Shown: piece by piece, positions 33,060 through 42,378 of the stretch | Position numbering within the stretch: the first letter of the stretch is position 1 | Layout of the letters: each line of letters begins with the position of its first letter | Assembly: GCF_000290615.1 (NCBI RefSeq) | Contig: NZ_ALAS01000098.1 | Location: 1-49,887 of the forward strand | Reading direction: 5' to 3' | Source: Heyndrickxia coagulans DSM 1 = ATCC 7050 | Lineage (GTDB): Bacteria > Bacillota > Bacilli > Bacillales > Bacillaceae_C | Length of the DNA stretch: 49,887 bases | The notes under the pieces: model-generated | What the model saw: the letters and a program-made list of their open reading frames with translations, nothing else | Told to the model about the DNA's origin: nothing | Databases searched by the model: none | Program-made: the position numbers and the translations under genes

Positions 33060-33513
33060 TCATCGCAGGCTTGCAGCTAGAGGGCAGCCTGTGTTTATGA
33101 AACCTTTTCTTTTATGCGTGATGCAACAAACTGTGAGTGTTACGATGGGCGCATTTTGTGGCCCGTCTAGCTCTTGCACCCCTTTTTATTTCTGTGCGCC
33201 GGATTGTTAACGTCTACACTGAAGAGGGGTGCAGGCTTTTTTATTATGGGGATATTTTACCCGCCAAACTGCACGACAATACGGTAGAATATAAATACAA
33301 GCAAACGGGCGAAACATTGGCATCGTCGTTCGTGAGATAAACCGTTTTTAAACGGGCTGTTGCCGGCGCAGGGGCAGGCGCATGAAGGCTGCCCCTGCTG
33401 CAACTTTAAGGCGCCGCCATCAGGATGAAAATGATGCTGAAGAGGATGAAGAAGGATTGCTTGGCATGTTTGAACCGTGCAAAGAAAGCAGGTTACAGAG
33501 GAGGAATCCGGCA
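33060..33513 (+). other. Gap upstream of ecfA1 with several hairpins
   Basis: No convincing gene lies in these bases. TGCACCCCT (33175-33183) and AGGGGTGCA (33225-33233) form a 9-bp stem with a 41-base loop followed by GGCTTTTTTATTAT, like an intrinsic terminator. GCAGGGGCAG (33368-33377) and CTGCCCCTGC (33389-33398) form a perfect 10-bp hairpin with an 11-base loop. The ecfA1 frame is open upstream to 33382 but without a good ribosome binding site. Confidence 0.5.
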
Positions 33514-34362
33514 TTGGCAGACAGCGCGAACGTGATCATTGACATCGACCAGGTTTCCTTCCGTTACCCGGAACAGGAAACATATGCACTAACAAATATT
33601 TCTTTTCAAGTTTATAAAGGCGAGTGGCTGGCCATTGTCGGGCATAACGGATCCGGAAAGTCTACGCTGGCGAGGCTCCTGAACGGCTTGCAGTTTCCCG
33701 GAAAAGGCGCGATAACGGTTTCCGGCCTCAAGTTGTCGGATGAAAATGTCTGGGAGATTAGAAGGCGCGTCGGCATGGTGTTTCAAAATCCCGATAACCA
33801 GTTTGTCGGCACAACCGTTCAGGATGATGTCGCATTTGGGCTGGAAAACCACGGTGTGCCGCGTGAGGAAATGGTGAAACGCGTCCATGATGCTTTAAAG
33901 CGGGTTCGGATGTCGGACTTTCTGGACCGCGAACCGCACCATCTATCAGGCGGGCAAAAACAACGGGTGGCGATTGCCGGGATCATCGCGCTTAAGCCGG
34001 AAGTGATCATTTTGGATGAAGCTACATCCATGCTCGATCCGGTCGGCCGCAAAGAAGTGCTGGAGACGATCCGCCAGTTGAAACAAGAAGCGGGGCTGAC
34101 CGTCATCTCGATTACCCATGATCTTGAAGAAGCCGCCCAGGCGGAACGGATGATCGTGATGAACCGCGGGGAGGTCTACCAGGAAGGCACACCGCGTGAC
34201 ATTTTTCAAATGGATGAGACATTGACCGCGCTTGGCCTCGATATTCCGTTCCCGGTCAAAATGGCAAAAGCGCTTAAAGCAAGGGGCCTGGACTTACCGG
34301 AAATTTATTTAACAGATGAAGAATTGGTGGATGCACTATGGACATTGCATTTGAACAAGTAG
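33514..34362 (+). CDS. ecfA1: ECF transporter ATP-binding subunit EcfA1
   Basis: The 282-residue ATPase powers vitamin uptake through interchangeable substrate-specific S subunits. Walker [11 protein letters not shown]-loop region [16 protein letters not shown], signature [13 protein letters not shown], Walker [14 protein letters not shown] and H-loop ITHDL are all present. The TTG at 33514 is chosen because GAGGAGG (33499-33505) precedes it by eight bases and length then matches the family. It overlaps ecfA2 by 25 bases. Confidence 0.95.
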   Translation: MADSANVIIDIDQVSFRYPEQETYALTNISFQVYKGEWLAIVGHNGSGKSTLARLLNGLQFPGKGAITVSGLKLSDENVWEIRRRVGMVFQNPDNQFVGTTVQDDVAFGLENHGVPREEMVKRVHDALKRVRMSDFLDREPHHLSGGQKQRVAIAGIIALKPEVIILDEATSMLDPVGRKEVLETIRQLKQEAGLTVISITHDLEEAAQAERMIVMNRGEVYQEGTPRDIFQMDETLTALGLDIPFPVKMAKALKARGLDLPEIYLTDEELVDALWTLHLNK

Positions 34363-35207
34363 AATACCGGTATCAGCCGAATACGCCGTTTGAAAGGCTT
34401 GCGCTCTATGACATTTCCCTCGCCATCCCGTCCGGCCGCTATATCGCCGTGATCGGGCATACCGGTTCAGGCAAATCGACGCTGCTGCAGCATTTGAATG
34501 CCCTGCTCCAGCCGACAAAAGGAAAAGTAACGATCGGCGGCCGGGTGATTGAAGGCGGAAAAAAGGAAAAAAACTTGAAGGCGATCCGGCAAAAAGTCGG
34601 GATTGTGTTCCAGTTTCCTGAACACCAGCTGTTTGAAGAAACGGTGGAAAAAGACATCTGTTTCGGCCCGAAAAATTTCGGCGTTCCGGATGAAGAAGCG
34701 AAACAGCGGGCAAGGGAACTCATCCGGCTTGTCGGGCTTTCAGAAGAGATTCTTGCAAAATCGCCGTTTGACCTGTCAGGCGGGCAAATGCGGCGGGTTG
34801 CCATCGCCGGTGTGCTTGCGATGGAACCGGATGTGCTTGTGCTGGACGAGCCGACTGCCGGCCTTGATCCGCGCGGGCGCCACGAGATGATGGGCATGTT
34901 TTACGAATTGCACCGGAAGAAGCATTTAACGACTGTGCTTGTTACCCACAGCATGGAAGATGCCGCCCTGTATGCCGATGAGCTCGTCATTTTGCACCAG
35001 GGGAAATTGATGAAAAAAGGTGCACCCCGTGACATCTTTTCCGATCCCGGGTTGCTTGAAAAATGGGGATTAAGCGTGCCGGAGATTGTCCGCTTCCAGA
35101 CCATGCTCGAGAAAAAAACCGGTATGAAGTTCAAAAAGACATGCCTGACAGTAGAAGAACTTGCGGAAGCATTGCAATCGGTTTTGAAACGGGGTGGGCG
35201 CGCATGA
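34338..35207 (+). CDS. ecfA2: ECF transporter ATP-binding subunit EcfA2
   Basis: The second, non-identical ATPase of the module (289 residues). Walker [11 protein letters not shown]-loop region [16 protein letters not shown], signature [13 protein letters not shown], Walker [14 protein letters not shown] and VTHSM. It begins [19 protein letters not shown], inside ecfA1, and its stop overlaps the ecfT start, so the three genes are translated as a unit. Confidence 0.95.
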   Translation: MDIAFEQVEYRYQPNTPFERLALYDISLAIPSGRYIAVIGHTGSGKSTLLQHLNALLQPTKGKVTIGGRVIEGGKKEKNLKAIRQKVGIVFQFPEHQLFEETVEKDICFGPKNFGVPDEEAKQRARELIRLVGLSEEILAKSPFDLSGGQMRRVAIAGVLAMEPDVLVLDEPTAGLDPRGRHEMMGMFYELHRKKHLTTVLVTHSMEDAALYADELVILHQGKLMKKGAPRDIFSDPGLLEKWGLSVPEIVRFQTMLEKKTGMKFKKTCLTVEELAEALQSVLKRGGRA

Positions 35208-36013
35208 TGGAAAAAATGATTTTCGGGCGTTATATTCCGGGCGATTCCGTCATTCACCGGATGGATCCGCGTTCGAAATTGATTTTTGTATTCGTCTTTA
35301 TTTGTATTGTATTTTTGGCCAATAATGCGGCCACCTACGGGATTCTCGTAATCTTTACCTTGCTTGTTATGCTGGTTTCAAAAGTTCCTGTCCGTTTTTT
35401 TATTAAAGGGTTAATGCCGATTTTATGGCTGGTCATTTTTACCTTTTTTCTGCAGCTGTTTTTCAATCGTGAGGGCAGCCTTGTTTTCCGTTATGCATTT
35501 ATTCATATTTATAGTGAAGGGATCCGGCAGGGCGTGTTTATTTCGCTCAGGTTTATGCTGTTGATCTTTTTAACATCGCTTTTGACGCTGACGACAACGC
35601 CAATCTCGCTGACAGACGGGATTGAAATGCTACTTGCGCCGCTCCGGAAAGTAAAATTTCCGGTCCATGAACTGGCGTTAATGATGTCCATTTCACTGCG
35701 GTTCATTCCGACATTAATGGACGAAACGGAAAAAATCATGAAGGCGCAGATGGCCCGGGGTGTCGATTTTTCCGGCGGGAGTATAAAAGACCGGGTGAAA
35801 GCCATTATTCCTTTATTAATTCCGCTGTTTGTCAGTTCGTTCAAACGTGCGGAAGAGCTGGCAACGGCAATGGAAGCCCGCGGCTACCAGGGCGGGGAGG
35901 GGCGGACAAAATACCGCTTGCTCATCTGGCGCACGGCTGATACGCTGTCCATTTGCGCCCTGGCCGCCGTTATCATCCTGCTCGTGCTGTTCCGTGACGG
36001 GGGGATTTTATGA
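35204..36013 (+). CDS. ecfT: ECF transporter transmembrane subunit EcfT
   Basis: The 269-residue membrane coupling protein joins the ATPases with S subunits. Hydrophobic spans near residues 23-60, 65-90, 105-135 and 240-262 are seen. The two Ala-Arg-Gly coupling motifs appear as KAQMARGVDFSGG and AMEARGYQGGEGR. The ATG at 35204 overlaps the ecfA2 stop by four bases (ATGA), and the truA start overlaps its own stop in the same way. Confidence 0.95.
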   Translation: MMEKMIFGRYIPGDSVIHRMDPRSKLIFVFVFICIVFLANNAATYGILVIFTLLVMLVSKVPVRFFIKGLMPILWLVIFTFFLQLFFNREGSLVFRYAFIHIYSEGIRQGVFISLRFMLLIFLTSLLTLTTTPISLTDGIEMLLAPLRKVKFPVHELALMMSISLRFIPTLMDETEKIMKAQMARGVDFSGGSIKDRVKAIIPLLIPLFVSSFKRAEELATAMEARGYQGGEGRTKYRLLIWRTADTLSICALAAVIILLVLFRDGGIL

Positions 36014-36747
36014 AGCGCGTAAAATGTACGGTCAGTTACGACGGTTCCCGGTTCGCGGGGTACCAGGTCCAGCCGGGGCAGCGGACGGTCCAGCAGGAAA
36101 TCGAAAAGGCGCTGGCCGCTCTTCATAAAGGCCGCCCCGTGAAAACGGCGGCTTCCGGAAGGACGGATGCCGGCGTGCACGCGATGGGGCAGGTGGTCCA
36201 TTTCGATACGGATCTTTCTATTCCGGAAACAAGCTGGCCGGCCGCTTTAAACAGCCTGCTTCCCGGCGATATTTCAGTTTCGGCAGCGGCGTATGTGGGC
36301 CCCGGTTTTCACGCGCGCTACTCGGTAAAAGAGAAGGAATACCGCTACCGGATCTATTTTTCCCATGTCCGCAGCCCGTTTAAGCACCGTTACGCGTTAA
36401 GGGTCTGGTTTCCGCTTGATACCGGGGCAATGGAAGCGGCGGCAAACGCCGTGCTTGGCACCCATGATTTTACGAGTTTTTGCTCGGCAAAAACGGAGGC
36501 GGAAGACAGGGTCCGCACGTTGAAAGAGATCCGGTTTTTGCGGCAGGACGATGAATTGGTGATCTGTTTTAAAGGAAACGGCTTTTTATACAATATGGTG
36601 CGGATCTTAACCGGCACTTTGCTTGAAATCGGCAGCGGCAAGCGCGAGCCCGGTGAAATGCGCGAAATCCTTGAAAAACGCAACCGGATCTATGCGGGCA
36701 AAACCGCGCCGCCGGAAGGATTGTATTTATGGAAAGTAACTTATTGA
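36010..36747 (+). CDS. truA: tRNA pseudouridine synthase A (positions 38-40)
   Basis: The 245-residue enzyme isomerises uridines 38-40 in the tRNA anticodon stem. The catalytic motif ASGRTDAGVHAMGQ places the nucleophile at Asp53. GNGFLYNMVRILTGTLLEIG is the family C-terminal signature. The ATG overlaps the ecfT stop by four bases. Confidence 0.96.
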   Translation: MKRVKCTVSYDGSRFAGYQVQPGQRTVQQEIEKALAALHKGRPVKTAASGRTDAGVHAMGQVVHFDTDLSIPETSWPAALNSLLPGDISVSAAAYVGPGFHARYSVKEKEYRYRIYFSHVRSPFKHRYALRVWFPLDTGAMEAAANAVLGTHDFTSFCSAKTEAEDRVRTLKEIRFLRQDDELVICFKGNGFLYNMVRILTGTLLEIGSGKREPGEMREILEKRNRIYAGKTAPPEGLYLWKVTY

Positions 36748-36809
36748 CGGGGCATGGACCCGCATGATAAAAAGAAGACAAAAACAACCGGACCAGGCGT
36801 AACATTTGC

Positions 36810-36838
36810 TTGACATTCTTGCCCCAAAACGATATTAT
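36810..36838 (+). promoter_or_regulatory. Promoter of rplM-rpsI
   Basis: TTGACA (36810-36815), 17 bp, TATTAT (36833-36838). Confidence 0.75.
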
Positions 36839-36845
36839 AACCTAT

Positions 36846-36947
36846 GGTATTGTTTTTTTAACTCCACGATAAGCCCCGGAAACTTATTGTGATAATGCAA
36901 ATAGATCATGACTGTGTTTTTGTGAATATTTTTTAGGAGGGTAACTC
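36846..36947 (+). promoter_or_regulatory. Leader of rplM, possibly an L13 leader
   Basis: An untranslated leader of ~100 bases with ATAAGCCCCGGAAACTTATT, where TAAG and CTTA can close a small stem. Firmicutes rplM genes carry a known autoregulatory L13 leader; the assignment here rests on position and general look. Confidence 0.4.
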
Positions 36948-37385
36948 ATGCGTACGACTTATATGGCAAAAGCAAACGAAGTTGAACGTAAATGGTACGT
37001 AGTGGATGCTGAAGGCAAGACCCTTGGGCGCCTCGCTTCTGAAGTGGCATCCATTTTACGCGGCAAACATAAACCGGTTTTCACACCGCACGTGGATACG
37101 GGCGACCATGTGATCATCCTGAATGCTTCTAAAGTAGAATTGACAGGCAAAAAACTGGAAGACAAAATTTACTACCGCCACAGCCAGTTTGCAGGCGGTT
37201 TGAAACAGCGCACAGCAGGCGAAATGCGTGCGAACTATCCAGAAAAAATGCTGGAACTTGCTATTAAAGGCATGCTTCCGAAAGGTTCCCTTGGACGCCA
37301 GATGTTTAAAAAGTTGCATGTGTATGCTGGCGCAGAGCATCCGCATGAAGCACAAAAACCGGAAGTTTACGAACTTCGCGGATAA
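36948..37385 (+). CDS. rplM: 50S ribosomal protein L13
   Basis: The 145-residue early-assembly protein starts [20 protein letters not shown], with [18 protein letters not shown] and [17 protein letters not shown] typical of L13. TTAGGAGGGTAACTC precedes the ATG. rpsI follows after 21 bases. Confidence 0.98.
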   Translation: MRTTYMAKANEVERKWYVVDAEGKTLGRLASEVASILRGKHKPVFTPHVDTGDHVIILNASKVELTGKKLEDKIYYRHSQFAGGLKQRTAGEMRANYPEKMLELAIKGMLPKGSLGRQMFKKLHVYAGAEHPHEAQKPEVYELRG

Positions 37386-37406
37386 TTTTAAAAGGAGGGC
37401 ATTATT

Positions 37407-37799
37407 TTGGCACAAGTACAATACGCCGGGACCGGACGCCGCAAAAGTTCTGTTGCACGTGTCCGCTTAGTTCCTGGAAACGGCAATATTACGGTTAACG
37501 GGCGCGATGTAAAAGATTACATTCCGTTCGAAGCTTTAGTTGAAGTGATTAAACAACCATTGAATATAACAGAAACAAACGGCAGCTACGATGTTCTCGT
37601 AAACGTAAGAGGCGGCGGTTTCACAGGCCAAGCTGGCGCAATCCGCCACGGTATTGCCCGCGCATTGCTGCAGGCTGATCCTGAATATCGTGCAGTGTTA
37701 AAACGCGCAGGCCTTCTGACACGTGACGCCCGTATGAAAGAACGGAAGAAATACGGTCTCAAAGGCGCTCGTCGTGCACCTCAGTTCTCGAAACGTTAA
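37407..37799 (+). CDS. rpsI: 30S ribosomal protein S9
   Basis: The 130-residue protein ends in [17 protein letters not shown], whose tail reaches the P-site tRNA. The start is a TTG at 37407 ((L)[14 protein letters not shown]), after AAAAGGAGGGC; no better ATG exists. A terminator follows. Confidence 0.97.
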   Translation: MAQVQYAGTGRRKSSVARVRLVPGNGNITVNGRDVKDYIPFEALVEVIKQPLNITETNGSYDVLVNVRGGGFTGQAGAIRHGIARALLQADPEYRAVLKRAGLLTRDARMKERKKYGLKGARRAPQFSKR

Positions 37800-37816
37800 A
37801 TTATTGGCATTTCAAA

Positions 37817-37850
37817 GGCTCTCTTCACTTATGTGGGGAGGGTCTTTTTT
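37817..37850 (+). terminator. Terminator of rplM-rpsI
   Basis: GGCTCTCTTCAC (37817-37828), loop TTAT, GTGGGGAGGGTC (37833-37844), twelve pairs including four G-U, then TTTTTT. Confidence 0.75.
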
Positions 37851-38130
37851 ATGTCCAAAAAAACCCGCTAGCACCCTTCATTTGCTGTTGCAGGAAGACG
37901 AAACGGAGCTGAGGCAGAAAATCGAATCGTTTATTGACCCGGCACTGCAAACGAGCCACAACCATACAAGCCTTGATGATTTTATGCAGCGTGAAGACAT
38001 CGCTGAGGATGTAAAGGCATTATACTTGCTTGCCCTTGAAGGAACAACATCGCAGGAAGTCTTTCAGTCCGGAGCCTATCATGAGCGTGTCGAGAAGCGA
38101 TTTGAAAGAGGACAGCGCGCTCACCCGTGA
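37851..38130 (+). pseudogene. Small reading frame split by an A7 run; product unknown
   Basis: An ATG at 37851 lies nine bases after GGGGAGGG (inside the rpsI terminator arm) and reads M-S-K-K-T-R then TAG. Removing one A from the run of seven at 37857-37863 would join it to a long open frame to 38130, giving about 92 residues: MSKKPASTLHLLLQEDETEL and onward to a C-terminus ERGQRAHP. The content (charged helices with DDFMQREDIAEDVKALYLLA) looks coding but I recognise no family. It could be a true pseudogene, slippage-dependent, or a sequencing error. Confidence 0.4.
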
Positions 38131-38155
38131 TCCGTCAAAATTTGCAAAAAATAAA

Positions 38156-38184
38156 TGCAAAAATAATCTGTTTAATGCTAAAAT
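38156..38184 (+). promoter_or_regulatory. Possible promoter of sat-cysC
   Basis: An extended -10, TGC-TAAAAT (-10 at 38179-38184); the -35 region (TGCAAA at 38156) is weak. An A-rich tract with two TGCAAA copies lies upstream. Confidence 0.45.
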
Positions 38185-38250
38185 AAATATTACGGAAGTA
38201 TTCCAATTGTTTTTATAGGAAAAATGTAAACGAGTGGAGGAAATTGGAAC

Positions 38251-39405
38251 ATGGCTTTTTCAACGAGCATCCCGCACGGCGGTATATTGGTAAACCGGGA
38301 AAACCACAGTGCGGAAGCTTTAAAACAGGCAGAACAATTACCGGCATTAACCGTTTCCGACTGGAGCATCTCCGACTTGGAGCTGATCGGCATCGGCGGA
38401 TTCAGCCCGCTGACCGGGTTTATGGGGAAGCAGGATTATGAAACGGTTGTGGAAAATATGCGGCTTTCAAACGGCCTTATCTGGAGTATTCCGATCACGC
38501 TTCCCGTAACAGAAGAGGAAGCGGAAAGGTTTGAAACCGGAGAAATGCTCGCATTAAAAGGCGCAGACGGCGTGATCTACGGCACGCTCACACTGGAAGA
38601 AAAGTATACAGTGGAAAAAGAACGGGAAGCAAGGCTCGTGTACGGGACAACCGACCCGGCGCACCCCGGTGTTAAACGCTTATATGAAAACGGGGATGTG
38701 TATCTTGCAGGGCCGGTTACGCTTTTAAACCGCCCGAATCATGACGAGTTTGCCGCTTATTATAAAGATCCGAAAGAAACAAGGGCATTGTTCGCATCCC
38801 TCGGCTGGAAAACGATTGTCGGCTTCCAGACGCGCAACCCGGTCCACCGCGCCCATGAATACATTCAGAAAAGCGCGCTTGAAATCGTTGACGGGCTGCT
38901 TTTAAACCCGCTTGTCGGCGAGACAAAAAGCGATGATATTCCGGCGGATATCCGGATGGAAAGTTACGAAGTGATTTTGAAACATTATTATCCAAAAGAC
39001 CGTGTGCGCCTTGTTATTTACCCTGCCGCCATGCGCTATGCAGGCCCGCGGGAAGCAATCCTGCATGCGCTCGTCCGTAAAAATTACGGCTGCACCCATT
39101 TCATTGTTGGCCGGGACCATGCCGGCGTCGGCGATTATTATGGGACGTATGAAGCACAGGAACTGATCAGCACTGTGGAGCAGGAACTGGGCATCACCAT
39201 TTTAAAATTTGAGCATGCGTTTTACTGCACGAAATGCGGCAATATGGCCACAACGAAAACCTGTCCGCACGGAAAAGAAGACCATATTCATTTGAGCGGG
39301 ACAAAAGTGCGCGAAATGCTGCGCGCCGGCCAAAAACCGCCGAAAGAATTTTCCCGGCCGGAAGTGGCAGAAGTGCTGATCAAAGGGATGAAAGTGCACA
39401 ATTAA
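38251..39405 (+). CDS. sat: Sulfate adenylyltransferase (ATP sulfurylase)
   Basis: The 384-residue enzyme makes adenosine 5'-phosphosulfate from sulfate and ATP, the first step of assimilation. The N-terminal PUA-like part is followed by the catalytic domain with [26 protein letters not shown] and the cysteine pair [10 protein letters not shown]. The ATG at 38251 follows AGTGGAGGAAATTGG. cysC follows 33 bases on; the sulfate transporter and PAPS reductase are not in this window. Confidence 0.95.
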   Translation: MAFSTSIPHGGILVNRENHSAEALKQAEQLPALTVSDWSISDLELIGIGGFSPLTGFMGKQDYETVVENMRLSNGLIWSIPITLPVTEEEAERFETGEMLALKGADGVIYGTLTLEEKYTVEKEREARLVYGTTDPAHPGVKRLYENGDVYLAGPVTLLNRPNHDEFAAYYKDPKETRALFASLGWKTIVGFQTRNPVHRAHEYIQKSALEIVDGLLLNPLVGETKSDDIPADIRMESYEVILKHYYPKDRVRLVIYPAAMRYAGPREAILHALVRKNYGCTHFIVGRDHAGVGDYYGTYEAQELISTVEQELGITILKFEHAFYCTKCGNMATTKTCPHGKEDHIHLSGTKVREMLRAGQKPPKEFSRPEVAEVLIKGMKVHN

Positions 39406-39438
39406 ACGTCCGCAAATCATAAGGAGGGAACCGGCCGC

Positions 39439-40056
39439 ATGGCGAAAGCAACCAATATCACATGGCATGAAACCCAAATTAAAAAAGAAGACCGCCGGAG
39501 GTTAAACGGGCACTCTAGCGCAGTCCTCTGGTTTACCGGGTTATCCGGTGCGGGGAAATCAACGCTGTCCGTCGCCGTTGAACAGGAACTCCACAGGCGG
39601 GGGATCCGCACGTATATCCTCGATGGCGATAATATCCGCCACGGGTTGAATAAAAATCTCGGGTTTTCCCCGGAAGACCGGAAAGAAAATATCCGCCGCA
39701 TCGGAGAGGTGTCAAAACTGTTCGTGGATGCCGGCGTAATGGTGCTGACGGCGTTCATTTCACCGTACCGTGCTGACAGGGACATGGTGCGCGAACTGGT
39801 CGAAGATAATGAATTCGTAGAGATTTACGTGCATTGCCCGTTGGAAGCATGTGAACAGCGGGACCCGAAAGGCTTATACAAAAAAGCCCGCAATGGGGAA
39901 ATACAAAATTTTACCGGTATAGATGCCCCTTATGAAGCCCCGGAACATCCGGAACTTGTCGTGGAAACCGACAAACAGCCGCTGGAACAGGCTGTCGGGC
40001 AGGTGATCCGCTTTTTGGAAGAAAAAGGGTACATCGAAAAGCAGCCGGTTTTATAA
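39439..40056 (+). CDS. cysC: Adenylylsulfate kinase
   Basis: The 205-residue kinase phosphorylates APS to PAPS. P-loop GLSGAGKST (residues 34-42), the motif [16 protein letters not shown], and [14 protein letters not shown] are family signatures. AAGGAGGGAACC precedes the ATG. The gene forms an operon with sat, ended by a terminator. Confidence 0.95.
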   Translation: MAKATNITWHETQIKKEDRRRLNGHSSAVLWFTGLSGAGKSTLSVAVEQELHRRGIRTYILDGDNIRHGLNKNLGFSPEDRKENIRRIGEVSKLFVDAGVMVLTAFISPYRADRDMVRELVEDNEFVEIYVHCPLEACEQRDPKGLYKKARNGEIQNFTGIDAPYEAPEHPELVVETDKQPLEQAVGQVIRFLEEKGYIEKQPVL

Positions 40057-40061
40057 ACGGC

Positions 40062-40100
40062 AAACGTGCAGCAGGTGCAAAACCTTGCTGCACGTTTTTC
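40062..40100 (+). terminator. Terminator of sat-cysC
   Basis: AAACGTGCAGCA (40062-40073) and TGCTGCACGTTT (40086-40097) pair perfectly over 12 bp, followed by TTC. Confidence 0.88.
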
Positions 40101-40243
40101 TACATAGGTATGTAAGATTATGCAACAAAATGCTGGAAATATGCAAAATCCTGTTTTCATCCGGAATTTTTTGTGCTATGGTATGGACGTTGTGATTTAT
40201 TTTAACCAGATGCGTATGATAGATAAATGGAGATGAACATACG

Positions 40244-41725
40244 ATGGCAACACAAAAATCCGGCCTGAAACGGCGTTTAAAGGCACGACATCTGACCATG
40301 ATATCACTCGGCGGCTCGATCGGGACCGGGCTTTTTCTCGGAAGCGGCGCCGCGATTTACCAGGCGGGCCCGGGGGGAGCGCTGCTTGCCTATTTGGTTA
40401 TCGGTGTGATGGTCTATTTTATTATGACAAGCCTCGGGGAACTGGCTTCATTCATGCCGACAAGCGGGGCATTCAGTACGTATGCAACCCGCTTTATTGA
40501 TCCGGCGCTCGGTTTTGCGCTCGGCTGGAATTACTGGTACAGCTGGGCCATTTGTCTTGCAGCGGAACTGTCGGCATCGACGCTGGTCATGAAATTTTGG
40601 TTTCCGCACAGCCCCAGCTGGTTGTGGAGCGGCCTGTTTTTGCTCGTGATTTTTCTTTTGAACATTTTGTCCGTGAGAGGCTATGGCGAAGGAGAGTACT
40701 GGTTTTCCTTTGTCAAAGTGGCGACCATTATCCTTTTTATTGTTACCGGCTTATGCATGATATTTGGCATATTGGGCGGGGCACCGGCCGGCTTTAAAAA
40801 CTTTACAATCGGGGATGCGCCTTTCCACGGTGGTGCGCTTGCCGTACTTGGCGTGTTCATTACAGCCGGATTTTCATTCCAGGGGACGGAAATTGTCGGC
40901 GTTGCAGCTGGAGAAAGCGAGAATCCGCGCAAAAACGTCCCGAAAGCAATCAAAAGCATTTTCTGGCGCATTTTGTTATTTTATGTCCTTGCAATTCTTG
41001 TCATCGGGCTGATTATCCCTTATACGACAAAAAGTTTGCAAAGTACGGATGTAATGGTGAGCCCGTTTACACTTGTCTTTAAAAAAGCGGGGCTTGCGTT
41101 TGCTGCATCCCTAATGAATGCGGTCATTTTAACGGCTGTGCTGTCGGCGGGAAACTCGAGCCTGTATGCTTCAACAAGGATTTTGTATGCAATGGCCCAT
41201 GAAGGCCAGGCGCCGAAGTTTTTCGGCAAACTGAACAAACGCGGCGTGCCGGTCGCAGCCCTTGTTGCCACGACCATTGTCGGCGCGCTTGCATTTCTCG
41301 CATCCGCATTCGGGGACGGCGCCATTTATATCTGGCTGTTGAATGCAGCGGGCGTCACGGGCTTTATTTTCTGGCTCGGGATTGCCGCCAGCCATTACCG
41401 TTTCCGGAAAGCGTATCTCGCACAGGGACGTTCACTTGACGACCTCCCTTACCATGCGAAATGGTACCCGTTCGGCCCAATTTTTGCGCTGATTGTCGGC
41501 GTGATCGTCATTCTTGCGCAGGATTATCAGGCATTCCTCGGCGGTCGTATCGACTGGATGAGCGCCATTGCCGCGTATCTCGGCATCCCGCTTTTTGCCA
41601 TCATGTGGCTCGGCTACAAGCTCGTAAAGCGGACAAAAGTCATCCCGCTTGAGGCATGCCGGATTGATGACCGGGGATTTGACCAGAAGCCGGAGCATAC
41701 TGAAAAAAAGGATGCGTGCCCCTGA
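40244..41725 (+). CDS. lysP: APC-family amino acid permease, LysP-like lysine transporter
   Basis: The 493-residue protein has about twelve hydrophobic spans. Its start LKARHLTMISLGGSIGTGLF, the stretch GALLAYLVIGVMVYFIMTSL, and the loop NILSVRGYGEGEYWFSFVK are very close, from memory, to E. coli LysP, so lysine is the likely substrate. The related permeases (RocE, GabP, AnsP) are alternatives. No lysine riboswitch is visible upstream. The ATG at 40244 follows AAATGGAGATG. The gene has its own transcription unit between sat-cysC and ybaK. Confidence 0.8.
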   Translation: MATQKSGLKRRLKARHLTMISLGGSIGTGLFLGSGAAIYQAGPGGALLAYLVIGVMVYFIMTSLGELASFMPTSGAFSTYATRFIDPALGFALGWNYWYSWAICLAAELSASTLVMKFWFPHSPSWLWSGLFLLVIFLLNILSVRGYGEGEYWFSFVKVATIILFIVTGLCMIFGILGGAPAGFKNFTIGDAPFHGGALAVLGVFITAGFSFQGTEIVGVAAGESENPRKNVPKAIKSIFWRILLFYVLAILVIGLIIPYTTKSLQSTDVMVSPFTLVFKKAGLAFAASLMNAVILTAVLSAGNSSLYASTRILYAMAHEGQAPKFFGKLNKRGVPVAALVATTIVGALAFLASAFGDGAIYIWLLNAAGVTGFIFWLGIAASHYRFRKAYLAQGRSLDDLPYHAKWYPFGPIFALIVGVIVILAQDYQAFLGGRIDWMSAIAAYLGIPLFAIMWLGYKLVKRTKVIPLEACRIDDRGFDQKPEHTEKKDACP

Positions 41726-41843
41726 GCGGTGTGTTGGCTTAAAGCGCGCGCCCATGTTGCGATATCGGTTCCTTGTTTGGAAATCATTATAAAGTATCGA
41801 CGCCTCTACACCCGCGTACAATACCGGTAAGGAGTGGGTAGAG

Positions 41844-42287
41844 ATGAATGAAGTCATTACCACCCTGTCTGCGAAAAGACGGGAGAGGCAAATGAAAGCG
41901 GAACGCAATTTGCTCCGCGAACTGCCGGTTGAAGTGCTGAAGAAAAGCTTCCAGTCCCATTTCGGTTCGTTCCGGATCAACGGGGGAGCGTGGATGGAGC
42001 AGGGGATCGAAGAAGGGTGTTACGATGTCGCCATTGAGGCCTATTTATTAGGCGGCCATTACAGCCGGTTCGGGTATTACGGAGAGCCAGCCGAGCAGGC
42101 AAAGAAACGGTGCGAAACCGAATTAAAGCATATTACAGATACGCTGTATAATTTTTGGCTTTATTGGACATTCGGCAATGATACGATGCAGGAGTCCATT
42201 TACTATACATGCGAGCAGTTTGCCGACTACTTTTGGTCTTACGGCTTTAAAAAAGGCGAACAAAGGCGGAAACTGCGGCTTCGTTAG
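41844..42287 (+). CDS. ybaK: YbaK-like protein (DUF2521)
   Basis: A 147-residue protein of unknown function, resembling B. subtilis YbaK, which lies upstream of cwlD in the same order. Features seen: a basic N-terminal helix (TLSAKRRERQMKAERNLLRE), then an aromatic-rich core with YNFWLYWTFGNDTMQES and a basic tail (KKGEQRRKLRLR). GTAAGGAGTGGG precedes the ATG. No catalytic motif is evident. Confidence 0.8.
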   Translation: MNEVITTLSAKRRERQMKAERNLLRELPVEVLKKSFQSHFGSFRINGGAWMEQGIEEGCYDVAIEAYLLGGHYSRFGYYGEPAEQAKKRCETELKHITDTLYNFWLYWTFGNDTMQESIYYTCEQFADYFWSYGFKKGEQRRKLRLR

Positions 42288-42378
42288 GGGATGCCCGTTT
42301 GCGGCTCCCTTTTTTCCAGTTCTATTTTCCTCCCTTGTCCCATAACTTTTCAGTAAGGACAGGGAGAGGGAGATTGTG

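Noticed and set aside
33137-33340. 67-residue open frame upstream of ecfA1
   Set aside because: It spans the terminator-like hairpin, lacks a ribosome binding site and shows no family resemblance.
33382-33513. N-terminal extension of EcfA1
   Set aside because: The extension is acidic and unlike the family; the TTG at 33514 has a good ribosome binding site and gives the usual length.
40101-40243. Lysine riboswitch upstream of lysP
   Set aside because: The gap is too short for an L-box and lacks its conserved core.
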